A stretch of DNA of 64,000 nucleotides from Massilia eurypsychrophila. GTDB taxonomy: Bacteria > Pseudomonadota > Gammaproteobacteria > Burkholderiales > Burkholderiaceae_D. Shown here one piece after another: positions 1 to 8,350 of this stretch (positions within the stretch are counted from its first letter, which is position 1; every line of letters begins with the position of its first letter). The notes below the pieces were generated by a model. The model did not search any database. It was not told the DNA's origin and saw only the letters and a program-made list of their open reading frames with translations. The position numbers were made by a program, and so were the translations under genes. Where the stretch lies: NCBI RefSeq assembly GCF_002760655.1, contig NZ_PDOC01000011.1, positions 62,001 to 126,000 of the forward strand, read 5' to 3'.

Positions 1-14
1 GCTACAAGGTCACG

Positions 15-506
15 TTACTTCGAACGTCCGCCCGAGCCGCCCGAGCTGCCCGAGCCTGAGCCCGAACCGCCGCCCGACGAGCCGCGCGCGCCGCTCGATT
101 TGCTGTCGGCCGAGTCGCTGCCTTTGCCGCCCTGGTTGCCCGACGAGCCGCTGCGTCCACCGCTACCGGATTCGGAATCGCTCTGCTTGTTGCCGCCCTG
201 GCCGCCGGACGAGCTGCGCGAGCCGCCGGAGTTCGAATCGCTCTGCTGGTTGGCGTCGTTCTTGTGGCTCATGGCGCCAGCCTTGCGCGCTTCTTCGGAC
301 GTGAACTCGTGCGCGTTGCCGGAAGCGTGCGCGGCGCGGCCGCCTTCAGCGGCAATTTCGCGTTGCTGCTGCGGATCCATCGACGCGAAGCCGCGGTTGC
401 TCGAATCGCTCTGCTTGGAGCCGCCGTTGCCGCCGCCTTTGTTGCCGCTGCCCGAATCGGATTGGTTGTTGCCTTTGCTGTTTCCACCTTGGTTCGATGA
501 TGCCAT
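15..506 (-). CDS. KGG-motif general stress protein
   Basis: This 163-residue, extremely hydrophilic protein is built of Ser/Gly/Asn/Asp/Lys-rich segments around one recognisable core at about residues 39-82. The core reads GFASMDPQQQREIAAEGG, then a second copy ending in EEARKAGAMSHKN. This is the KGG / stress-induced repeat of YciG- and GsiB-like proteins, which are linked in other bacteria to desiccation, heat or stationary-phase survival; the biochemical role is unclear. The flanks carry repeated QSDS-type blocks (KQSDS, NQSDS) and look disordered. The ATG has an AGGAG Shine-Dalgarno about 6 bases upstream. The gene diverges from the kinase at 714. The family call rests on the core only; the low-complexity tail could vary in length between strains. 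Confidence 0.85.
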   Translation of the reverse strand: MASSNQGGNSKGNNQSDSGSGNKGGGNGGSKQSDSSNRGFASMDPQQQREIAAEGGRAAHASGNAHEFTSEEARKAGAMSHKNDANQQSDSNSGGSRSSSGGQGGNKQSDSESGSGGRSGSSGNQGGKGSDSADSKSSGARGSSGGGSGSGSGSSGGSGGRSK

Positions 507-713
507 GATGATCTCCTAATCCAGTTTGAAGAAAATTCCCTGTCGAGCTCCTGATTACGCTTGAGTCGGGAAGGAGTAGGAATAGTAAGCAAGCAGCTGG
601 CTCATCTGGATCGGTGTACTACTCAGCTCGCTGTAGGACAGCTCTGATCGTTGCGGTATCGAAATTTACCCTTGGAAAGGGTATAGTGAGGGGTCGCCTT
701 CAGGACCACGCTC
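507..713. promoter_or_regulatory. divergent intergenic region
   Basis: This AT-richer spacer separates the divergently read KGG stress gene and the sensor kinase at 714 and must hold both promoters. I see no clear sigma-70 pair or long dyad in it. Confidence 0.4.
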
Positions 714-2918
714 ATGGCTCGCAACTTCTCATTGCCACTTCGGCATTTCCTCGTCTTGCTGGTCTGCCTTGGGCTGTTGCCGGTGGCGTTGATCGGCGGC
801 TGGGTCATCAATGCGTCGGTCAACGAGCGGCGCTATGAACTGGAACAGTCGATGCTGGCGCTGTCGCGCGCGCTGGCCAGCGCGATCGACTCCGAACTCG
901 AGACCACGGTCGACAATGTCAGGATGCTGTCGACCGACCCGGCACTGAGCGGCGGCGAGATGGAAAAATTCTATGAAGTCGCCCGCAGCACCGTCGCCCG
1001 GCAGGCCGACTGGCGCAGCGTGATCGTCTCCGACCCCGCAGGACGCGTCATCTTCCGCACCTCGGCGCCGTTTGGAACGGCGAGCAGGGTGATCGATCCG
1101 GACAGCCTCGCGCAGGTCATCCGCACGCAACGACCGGCGATCGGCAAGGTGTCCAAAGGAGTGATGAACCAGCCCGCGGTGCCGGTGCGGGTGCCGGTGT
1201 CGATCGACGGCCAACTGCGCTACGTCGTCACCGCCGCGCTGGCGCCAGACCGCGTGCTGCGGGTGCTGAACAACCAGCAGCTGGCGGCCGGCTGGGTGGT
1301 GTCGGTGCACGATTCGTTCGGCTTGCGGGTGGCGCGCTCGCTCGACCACGAGCGCACCGTCGGCACCGGCATGTCGGCGTCGCTGGCGAAGCTGGTCAAA
1401 CCGGACCTGCGCGAAGGCGCCGGCGTCACCACCACGCTCGAAGGCAAAGAGGTGCTGACCAGCTTCACGCGCCTGCCGCGCCATGGCTGGACGGTGGCGG
1501 TCGGCGCACCGACCGCGCACTTTGCCGAGGTGCTGCGCCGCACGCTGGCCACGTACGCGATGGCGATCATCGTGTCGCTGGCGCTGTACGGAGCGCTGGC
1601 GGTGCTGGTCGCCCAGCGCATCGTCATGTCGTTCTCGCACCTGAAGCGGCAGACCGCGCGGCTCGGCCAGCGCCGCACGGTGCGCCGCGCCCACAGCCGC
1701 ATTGCCGAAGTCAACGAGATGGGCGAAGAGCTGGTGCGCGCGTCCGGCGCGCTGCTGCAGGGCGAGCTGGCGCGCGAAAAGCTGGTCGGCTCGCTGCAGG
1801 ATGCGCTGCTGCGCGCCGAGCAGGCGTCGGCCACCAAGGATAATTTCCTCGCCGTGCTGGGGCACGAACTGCGCAACCCGCTGTCGCCGATCCTGATGGC
1901 GCTCGACCTGATGGACCTGCGCGCCAATCCCGATTCGCTGCGCGAGCGCCAAACCATGCGGCGCCAGGTCGACCACATGAAGCGGCTGGTCGACGACCTG
2001 CTCGACGTGTCGCGCATCGCCGAAGGCAAGCTGGTGATGAACAACGAGCCGGTGTGCCTGTCGGCCGTCGTTACGCAGGCGGCCGAGGCGATCCGGCCGG
2101 CGATGGCCGCGCAGGGCCGCTGCTTCGTCGAGTCGCTGGGCGAAGTGTGGGTGATGGGCGACGAGACGCGCCTGGTGCAGGTGGCGTCGAACCTGCTGGC
2201 CAACGCGGTGCGCTACGGTGGCGCCGGCGACGTCGGCATTAGCGTCGCGCGCGTGGACGGCGTGGCGCTGTTACGCGTCGCCGACAACGGCATCGGCATG
2301 GATTCGGCCACCGCGGCGCTGGTGTTCGAACCGTTCTACCAGGCGCCGCAACCGCTGGCGCGCTCAGCCGGCGGCCTGGGCCTGGGACTGACGATCATCT
2401 ACAACATCGTCCAGCTGCATGGCGGCACTGTGCATGCATCGAGCCGCGGACCGGGCCTGGGCAGCGTGTTCGAGGTCGCGTTGGCGGCGATCGAATCGCC
2501 GCTGGCCGGCGCGGTGACCGAGCAGCGCCCAGCGCGCGCACAGGCGCCGCGCAAGGTCGTCATCGTCGACGACAACCACGACGCGGCCACCACGACGGCC
2601 GAACTGCTGTCGCTGCTGGGGCACGAGGTCGAGGTCGCGCACGACGGCAAGGCGGGACTTCGGTTGATCGCGGCGATGCAGCCCGACGTCGCGTTCCTCG
2701 ACATCGGCCTGCCGGACATGGATGGATTTGAATTGGCGAAGGCGGCGCGCGCAATCGGCTTTGCCGGCCAGCTGGTGGCGCTGACCGGTTACGGCGAAGA
2801 GCGCGACCGCATGCGCGCGACCAACGCCGGCTTCAACGCGCACCTGACCAAGCCGGCCAGCCTCGAGGAGCTCGACGCGGCGATCGCCGGCGGCCTGGCA
2901 CCAGCGTCAGCCGGCTGA
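714..2918 (+). CDS. hybrid sensor histidine kinase with receiver domain
   Basis: This 734-residue inner-membrane hybrid kinase senses an unknown ligand. It has an N-terminal TM helix (about residues 10-32), an extracytoplasmic Cache-like sensor region (about 35-270), a second TM helix (about 280-305) and a linker. The HisKA motif LGHELRNPLSP has the phosphoacceptor His near residue 383. The HATPase_c domain follows (N box around NLLANAVRYG, then DNGIGMD and GLGLGL). A C-terminal receiver begins VVIVDDNHD with phosphoacceptor Asp near 663 in FLDIGLPDMDG. An AGGA lies 8 bases before the ATG. The stop lies 12 bases inside the 3' end of the convergent kinase gene. No DNA-binding output domain is present, so signal is probably relayed to another protein. 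Confidence 0.9.
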   Translation: MARNFSLPLRHFLVLLVCLGLLPVALIGGWVINASVNERRYELEQSMLALSRALASAIDSELETTVDNVRMLSTDPALSGGEMEKFYEVARSTVARQADWRSVIVSDPAGRVIFRTSAPFGTASRVIDPDSLAQVIRTQRPAIGKVSKGVMNQPAVPVRVPVSIDGQLRYVVTAALAPDRVLRVLNNQQLAAGWVVSVHDSFGLRVARSLDHERTVGTGMSASLAKLVKPDLREGAGVTTTLEGKEVLTSFTRLPRHGWTVAVGAPTAHFAEVLRRTLATYAMAIIVSLALYGALAVLVAQRIVMSFSHLKRQTARLGQRRTVRRAHSRIAEVNEMGEELVRASGALLQGELAREKLVGSLQDALLRAEQASATKDNFLAVLGHELRNPLSPILMALDLMDLRANPDSLRERQTMRRQVDHMKRLVDDLLDVSRIAEGKLVMNNEPVCLSAVVTQAAEAIRPAMAAQGRCFVESLGEVWVMGDETRLVQVASNLLANAVRYGGAGDVGISVARVDGVALLRVADNGIGMDSATAALVFEPFYQAPQPLARSAGGLGLGLTIIYNIVQLHGGTVHASSRGPGLGSVFEVALAAIESPLAGAVTEQRPARAQAPRKVVIVDDNHDAATTTAELLSLLGHEVEVAHDGKAGLRLIAAMQPDVAFLDIGLPDMDGFELAKAARAIGFAGQLVALTGYGEERDRMRATNAGFNAHLTKPASLEELDAAIAGGLAPASAG

Positions 2919-4043
2919 AGCCACGCGCGGCAGCGTCACCGTAAACGACGTGCCGGACGATTCGGCCGACGTCACGCTGATGGCGCCGCCGTGGGCGGTG
3001 ACGATTTCGCGCGCAATGTACAGGCCGAGGCCAAGGTTGTCGGCGGCGCTGCCGCTGCGCTCGCTCGCCGAGCGGATCGCGAAGTGCTTGGCCGGATCGA
3101 ACATCGCGCGCAGCCGGCTCGGCTCGATGGCGCTGCCCATGTTCTGGACCGAAAACTCGACCTCTTCGCCACCCTTGATGGTCACCCACACCGGCTGGTT
3201 AGCGACGCCATGCTGGACCGCGTTGGCGACCAGGTTCGACAGCGCCTGGTTCATGCGCGCGGCATCCCACACAACCTGCAAGTTGCCCGACAAATCCAGC
3301 TCGATGGCCCGGTCCGGGTGCATCGCGCGGATTTCGTCGACCACCTGGCGGCATTCGGGCCCGAAGTCCATCGGCGCCGGCTTGATCGGCATGCCGCTGC
3401 CGAGGTTGCCCGTGGAGTAGTCGATCAAGTCGCTGACGATCTCGGTGACGCGTTTGGTGCTGCCGACGATGCGCGTGGCCACCGTGTGGTACTGCGCCGG
3501 CAGCGATTCGTCGTGCAGCAAAAATTGCGCGCCCATGCGGATCGCGCCGAGCGGATTGCGCACGTCGTGGCCGAGGATGGCGAGGAACACGTTTTGCGAG
3601 TCGCGCATCGTCGACGAGTAGCGCGCCACCGATTCGGTCAGCGCCTGGTCGATCGCCTCGTTAAAGCGCACCATGTCCTGCGTGACCAGTTCGTCAGCCG
3701 TCTTGCAGCGCCGCTGCCACAACCGCAGCACGCTCGAGCGCAAGGCGCGGTACTCGGCCGTCAGTTCCTCGATCGTGAGACCGGAATTGAGGCGGTCCTC
3801 GGCGTGCGTTTCGGCGGCGGTGTCGGCCGCCACGACCGGCGCGTTGCCTTTCGACTTGGCCACGCTGGCCGCTTCGTTCTGGTAGCTGTCGAGATCGGCG
3901 CAGATCACCGTCAGCATCTGCGCGGCGTGATCGCGCAGCTTCGCCTTGTTCGCTTCCGCCAGCACTTGCAGGCTTTCCGCGAAGTCTTCCCATTCCTGCA
4001 GGATGACTTCGATGTTCTCACGGATGAAGGTGGATAGACGCAC
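2907..4043 (-). CDS. cytoplasmic sensor histidine kinase, RsbRD-like N-terminus
   Basis: This 378-residue soluble histidine kinase has no predicted membrane segment. Residues 1-145 form a helical domain resembling the RsbRD/RsbT-co-antagonist-type sensor module (NSGLTIEELTAEYRALR is typical of it). HisKA follows with His159 in ILGHDVRNPLGA, then HATPase_c (NLVANAVQHG near 270, GLGLYIAREIV near 340). The start is GTG with AAGG about 9 bases upstream. There is no receiver domain and no adjacent response regulator, so it is an orphan kinase. Its 3' end overlaps that of the hybrid kinase at 714-2918 by 12 bp in convergent orientation. Ligand and partner are unknown. Confidence 0.85.
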   Translation of the reverse strand: MRLSTFIRENIEVILQEWEDFAESLQVLAEANKAKLRDHAAQMLTVICADLDSYQNEAASVAKSKGNAPVVAADTAAETHAEDRLNSGLTIEELTAEYRALRSSVLRLWQRRCKTADELVTQDMVRFNEAIDQALTESVARYSSTMRDSQNVFLAILGHDVRNPLGAIRMGAQFLLHDESLPAQYHTVATRIVGSTKRVTEIVSDLIDYSTGNLGSGMPIKPAPMDFGPECRQVVDEIRAMHPDRAIELDLSGNLQVVWDAARMNQALSNLVANAVQHGVANQPVWVTIKGGEEVEFSVQNMGSAIEPSRLRAMFDPAKHFAIRSASERSGSAADNLGLGLYIAREIVTAHGGAISVTSAESSGTSFTVTLPRVASAG

Positions 4044-4204
4044 TGGACTGCCTTTCGATGTTGGGGAGCTCCCCGTACAGCTTCATAACGGGCAGCACGA
4101 TGCATCATAGCCCGAAAACGCCCCTAACCGGCGGGCGCGAGCGCACGGCGTGCACTTCCGCCGCCTTGCACGGTCAAACATCAGTGACCGTTCAGGGAGG
4201 TCGT

Positions 4205-5242
4205 ATGCGTTGTCCTCGAAGGATGTGCTGGGTCGCCGCCGTGACATTGTGCGCTGCCGGCGTGCTCGCCGAGCCGCTGCCGGCGCTGCGCGCCGACGCC
4301 AGGCAGGTGTCGGTATCGGGCCTGTCGTCGGGCGGTTTCATGGCGGTCCAGTTCCACGTTGCCTATTCGGCAAGCGTGATGGGCGCCGGGGTCGTCGCCG
4401 GCGGTCCTTTCTATTGTGCGCAAAACAGCGTGGACATCGCCCTCAACAACTGCATGCTGCCCGACCCGGTCCGCCCGCTGCCGCGGGTCGAAGCCCTGGT
4501 CGCCTTCACCGAGGCGTCGGCGCGTGCCGGCGCGGTCGACGCCACCGCTCACCTGCAGCGCTCGCGCGTGTGGCTGTTCTCCGGTCGAAAGGATCCGACC
4601 GTGCTGCAGCCGGTGGTCAGCGCGCTGCAGCGCTATTACCTGAACTTCATTCCGCCTTCGCAGGTGATGTACGTAAATACCGTCGACGCCGGCCACGCTT
4701 TCCCCACCGTAAACTTCGGGTCCGAATGCGCGTTCACCGGCACGCCGTTCATCGACCGCTGCGGCATTGACGGCGCCGGCATGCTGCTCGAACAAATCCA
4801 TGGGCGCCTGGAAGCGGCGGGCGCGCCCGTCGACGCCCACCTGCACGAATTCGATCAGCGCGAATTTTTCGACCACGCCGATGCCTACTCGCACAGCATG
4901 CACCATACCGGGGTTGTGTATATCCCGGCCAGTTGCCGCGCCGGCGGCTGCCGCGTGCACGTCGCCTTTCACGGCTGCCTGCAGAACGTCGACGCCGTCG
5001 GCGACGGCTTCGTGCGTCACGCCGGCTATAACAAGTGGGCCGAAACGAATCGGCTCATCGTCCTGTATCCGCAAGCCATCGCCCGCTACGGCCCGGGCTT
5101 TCGGTTCTGGCGCGTCAGTTATGTCGTCAATCCGAAGGGCTGCTGGGACTGGTGGGGCTACGACAGTCCAAACTACTACCGCAAAGACGGCCCCCAGATG
5201 CAGGCCGTAATGAAAATGGTCGAGCGTCTTACGACTAGGTAA
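4205..5242 (+). CDS. secreted PHB depolymerase-like esterase
   Basis: This 345-residue exported serine hydrolase resembles extracellular poly(3-hydroxybutyrate) depolymerases. The first ~22 residues are a signal peptide ending near AGVLAEP. The lipase box G39-L-S-S-G43 sits close to the mature N-terminus, and the HGC oxyanion-type motif (VAFHGCLQN) comes late. The order Ser first, oxyanion His last, fits the permuted type II catalytic domain of PHB depolymerases. No separate substrate-binding or Fn3 domain is visible, so action on polymer versus soluble oligomer is open. I chose the ATG at 4205 because GGAGG lies just upstream and a signal peptide follows; an upstream ATG at 4058 would bury it. 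Confidence 0.75.
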   Translation: MRCPRRMCWVAAVTLCAAGVLAEPLPALRADARQVSVSGLSSGGFMAVQFHVAYSASVMGAGVVAGGPFYCAQNSVDIALNNCMLPDPVRPLPRVEALVAFTEASARAGAVDATAHLQRSRVWLFSGRKDPTVLQPVVSALQRYYLNFIPPSQVMYVNTVDAGHAFPTVNFGSECAFTGTPFIDRCGIDGAGMLLEQIHGRLEAAGAPVDAHLHEFDQREFFDHADAYSHSMHHTGVVYIPASCRAGGCRVHVAFHGCLQNVDAVGDGFVRHAGYNKWAETNRLIVLYPQAIARYGPGFRFWRVSYVVNPKGCWDWWGYDSPNYYRKDGPQMQAVMKMVERLTTR

Positions 5243-5290
5243 GCGGCGACTGCCTTGTCGCCGGTGGTGCACGATTCTAGTGCGTAAGAT

Positions 5291-5335
5291 TTCCGGAAGG
5301 GCCAGTGGCAGCGCTATAATTGTTTCCCTAGGAAA
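5291..5335 (+). promoter_or_regulatory. promoter with downstream dyad
   Basis: A perfect TATAAT lies at 5315-5320. A weak TTCCGG at 5291-5296 could act as the -35 with an 18-base spacer. The dyad TTTCC-CTA-GGAAA at 5323-5335 would fall at the transcription start of the kinase gene beginning at 5350, a usual repressor position. Confidence 0.5.
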
Positions 5336-5349
5336 TTTTTTGCGCGCCG

Positions 5350-7563
5350 ATGTATTTTCGTAACCGACTTCTGGTACTGGTGCTGTCGATCTTGCTGCCA
5401 GCCTTCGCCTCGTCGATGCTGGCGGTCTGGTATGTCTACGACCAGGAACACGACAGCCAGGAGCGCAGCGTCGGCGAAGCGGCGCGCGCGCTGGCGCTGC
5501 TGGTCAACAAGGAACTGCAGGCGCGCGAAGGCGTGCTGCTGGCGCTGGCCAGTTCACCGGCGCTGGCGCGCGGCGACCTGGCCGAATTCCATGCCCACGC
5601 CAAGCTGCTGGCGCCGACACCGGGTACCGCCATCATCCTGCAGGAGCCGTCCGGCATACAGCTGATGAATACCCGCGTGCCGGCAGGCGAGCCGCTGCCG
5701 CTGCAGAGCGCGTCGAACATGGGCAAGCTGATCGACCAGTACGGCGGCAACCGCACGCTGGTGTCCGACGTGTTTCTGGCGTCGGTCGCCAAGCGCTACG
5801 ATTTCGCGATCCAGGTGCCGGTGCTGCGCGAAGGCGAGATCAAATATTATCTGGCCATGGGCATCCAGGCGGCGTCTCTGCAAAGCCTGTTCCAGAACCA
5901 GCGCTTCCCGCAATCGTGGATCATCACCGTCATTGACCGCACCGGCAAAGTGGTGGCGCGCACGCGCGACGACGACAAGTTCATCGGCACCACGGTGCGC
6001 ACGGTGACCCAGCGCGTCATCGGCGCCTCGGCGGAAGGCTCGTTCGCCAGCATTACGCTAGACGGCATCGCCGTCAAGGCCTTCTTCAGCACCATCGAGC
6101 GCGCCGACTGGAAGATGTTGATCAGCATTCCAGAGGCGGAAATTCGCCAGATTCCGGTGCGCGCCGCCGCCTTGCTCGGCGCCATGCTGGTGCTGGTGCT
6201 GCTGCTCGCGTTGGCCGCGGCGCGGCGCACCTCGCGCAGTACCATATTGCCGATCGAGCACCTGGGCACCGTGGCCGACCGGCTCGGCCGCGGCGAACCG
6301 GTGCGCTATCAGTCGCAGGGCCTGCTCGAGATCGACCGCGTCGGCTTGCGGCTGGCCGACGCGGCCGACCAGATCACGACCGCACAAAGCGAACTGGAGC
6401 GGCGCATCGCGGTCGCTGTCGCCAACAACGAACGCGCCCAGGTCGCGTTGATCAAGGGCCAGAAGCTCGAAGCGCTGAGCCGGCTGACGGGCGGCATCGC
6501 GCACGACTTCAACAATCTGCTGCAGACCCTGACCAGCGCGCTGCAGCTGGCGGCGATGACGGCCGATCCGGACCGCGTGCAGTCGCTGCTGGCAACCTGC
6601 CAGGCGGCGGTGCGCAAGGCAACCGACCTGACGGCGCAGCTCGGCTCGTTCGGCAAGGTGCAGGACGCCCGGCTCGAAGTGGTCGAGCTTGGCCCGACGA
6701 TCCGCAAGAAGATGCAACTGCTGGCCAGCGCCGTGGGCAGCAGCGTCAGCGTGCGGCTCGACCTGGCCGATCGCCTGTGGCCGGTGCGGATCGATCCGGT
6801 GCAACTGGACCTGGCGCTGGTCAACATTGCCCTGAATGCCTGCGACGCCATGCCGCAGGGCGGCGCGCTGCGCATCGGCGCCGAAAACGTTCCCGCCGAA
6901 CGGGCGCCGCGCGAGCTGCCCGGCGAATACGTGCTGCTGCGCGTCACCGATACCGGCATCGGCATGAGTCCGGAGGTGCTGGCCAACGCCCTCGATCCGT
7001 TCTTCACCACCAAGCCGATGGGGCAGGCGAACGGCCTGGGCCTGGCGCAAGTGTATGGCTTTGCGACCAACTCGGGCGGCCTGCTGCGCCTCGACAGCGT
7101 CGAAGGCGAGGGCACCACCGTCGAGCTGTACCTGCCGCGCGCCGCGGTCTCGAGCGGTGTCGAGCCGTCGGCCGGTGCGCCGCTGCCGGCGCCGGTGCCG
7201 GCAGCGCGCCACGTGCTGTTCGTCGACGACGACAGCCTGCTGCGCGAGACGGTCGCGCCGGCGCTGGAACACGCCGGGTTCACGGTGACGGTGGCGGCCA
7301 GCGGCGACGAAGCGTTAGCGTTCCTGCAAGACGGCTTGCGTCCGGACATCGTGTTCTCCGACATCGTCATGCCCGGCCGCACCAACGGCATCGACCTGGC
7401 CAAGATTGTCCGCGAGCGCTACGCCGGCACCGGCATCGTGCTGGCAACTGGTTACTCACTCAAGCGCACCGGCCTGCCCGACGTGCAGGTCTTGTCCAAG
7501 CCGTACGAGCTGCGCGCCGTCATCGACGCGTTGACGGCGTCGTTCCCCAAGGAAAGTGTTTGA
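5350..7563 (+). CDS. hybrid sensor histidine kinase (NtrB-like HisKA, receiver)
   Basis: This 737-residue membrane hybrid kinase has a TM helix at residues 5-28, a periplasmic double-Cache-type sensor (about 30-275), a second TM helix (about 278-300) and a HAMP-like/coiled-coil linker. HisKA is of the GGIAHDFNNLL type with His near 385, the form seen in NtrB-like and many PAS hybrid kinases. HATPase_c carries DTGIGMSPEV and a GLGLAQVYG lid. A C-terminal receiver (VLFVDDDS, Asp near 671 in SDIVMPGR, Lys in LSKPYE) completes it. Translation starts 15 bases after a TTTCC/GGAAA dyad. The architecture resembles the 714 kinase but the HisKA subtype differs, so they are not recent duplicates. Confidence 0.9.
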   Translation: MYFRNRLLVLVLSILLPAFASSMLAVWYVYDQEHDSQERSVGEAARALALLVNKELQAREGVLLALASSPALARGDLAEFHAHAKLLAPTPGTAIILQEPSGIQLMNTRVPAGEPLPLQSASNMGKLIDQYGGNRTLVSDVFLASVAKRYDFAIQVPVLREGEIKYYLAMGIQAASLQSLFQNQRFPQSWIITVIDRTGKVVARTRDDDKFIGTTVRTVTQRVIGASAEGSFASITLDGIAVKAFFSTIERADWKMLISIPEAEIRQIPVRAAALLGAMLVLVLLLALAAARRTSRSTILPIEHLGTVADRLGRGEPVRYQSQGLLEIDRVGLRLADAADQITTAQSELERRIAVAVANNERAQVALIKGQKLEALSRLTGGIAHDFNNLLQTLTSALQLAAMTADPDRVQSLLATCQAAVRKATDLTAQLGSFGKVQDARLEVVELGPTIRKKMQLLASAVGSSVSVRLDLADRLWPVRIDPVQLDLALVNIALNACDAMPQGGALRIGAENVPAERAPRELPGEYVLLRVTDTGIGMSPEVLANALDPFFTTKPMGQANGLGLAQVYGFATNSGGLLRLDSVEGEGTTVELYLPRAAVSSGVEPSAGAPLPAPVPAARHVLFVDDDSLLRETVAPALEHAGFTVTVAASGDEALAFLQDGLRPDIVFSDIVMPGRTNGIDLAKIVRERYAGTGIVLATGYSLKRTGLPDVQVLSKPYELRAVIDALTASFPKESV

Positions 7564-7657
7564 TAGTCGTGCTGGACTGACAACGTGACGGGCGGTAGTC
7601 CTACGGCGCCGGCCAGCGCACCGGCCTAGCATGATGGTTTCAGCCCAGGAGCCCATC

Positions 7658-8236
7658 ATGTACTCAATGAAAGATCTCAGCCCGTCCATTACCGACATGA
7701 TCCGTTTCGATCATTCCCACGTGATGCTGACGTCGCATCAATACGTCGTCACCAAGAAGCCGGCGGTCAAGAAGGCGCTGGCGGAAACTGTCTGCGATGC
7801 CCTCGAGATCCACGCCACGCTGGAAGAAGAGATCTTCTATCCGGCGATGCGGGCGCTGGGACTGGGCGGCGCGGCGCTGGCGAAAAGTGTGCCCGAGCAC
7901 AAAGAGATGCGCGCGCTGATCGCCAGCATCCGGCGCGGCGACGCCAGCAGCGCGCGCTACGACGAACTGTTCTGCGAGCTGATGCGCGACGTCATCCACC
8001 ATGTGGCCGACGAAGAGACCGTGCTGCTGCCCGACGCGGAGCGCTCGATGACGAAGCGCCGCCTGAACGAACTTGGCGTGCAGATGACCAGCCGGCGCAT
8101 GCAACTGCTGGCGCCAAAGGCAGGCAAGGCGGCGGTCAACACGGCGATCGGATTCTCGTCGAGCACCACCGCTGTTGTGCTGAGCGCGGTCAGCGCCTTG
8201 CTCGTCGGCCGGTTCCTCACGAAAAAGCTGGCGTAA
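7658..8236 (+). CDS. hemerythrin-like HHE domain protein
   Basis: This 192-residue protein has a hemerythrin/HHE fold in its first ~140 residues, with the iron-ligand pattern in order: FDHSHVM, HATLEEEIFYPAM, PEHKEMR and IHHVADEE. Such domains bind a di-iron centre and serve in O2/NO or oxidative-stress handling. Residues 155-190 contain a hydrophobic stretch (IGFSSSTTAVVLSAVSALLVG) that may anchor it to the membrane. The ATG at 7658 is preferred over one at 7631 because AGGAG lies 6 bases before it. It stands alone between a kinase and a convergent App1-type gene. A second, divergent hemerythrin-like gene lies at 53238-53765. Confidence 0.85.
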   Translation: MYSMKDLSPSITDMIRFDHSHVMLTSHQYVVTKKPAVKKALAETVCDALEIHATLEEEIFYPAMRALGLGGAALAKSVPEHKEMRALIASIRRGDASSARYDELFCELMRDVIHHVADEETVLLPDAERSMTKRRLNELGVQMTSRRMQLLAPKAGKAAVNTAIGFSSSTTAVVLSAVSALLVGRFLTKKLA

Positions 8237-8253
8237 CAATATTGCGCACGGGT

Positions 8254-8280
8254 CATGGGTCGTCGCGACGGGGACCCATG
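8254..8280. terminator. hairpin between convergent genes
   Basis: The arms CATGGGTC (8254-8261) and GACCCATG (8273-8280) pair perfectly, and the loop itself holds the palindrome CGTCGCGACG. It lies 17 bases after the hemerythrin gene and before the end of the opposite-strand gene. No T-run follows, so intrinsic termination is uncertain. Confidence 0.4.
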
Positions 8281-8350
8281 CTGAGCTCGCTTCAGCCGAG
8301 CGCGCCGCGAAACCGACCAATCGGCGCCGTGGCTGCCATTTCGTCGGCAA

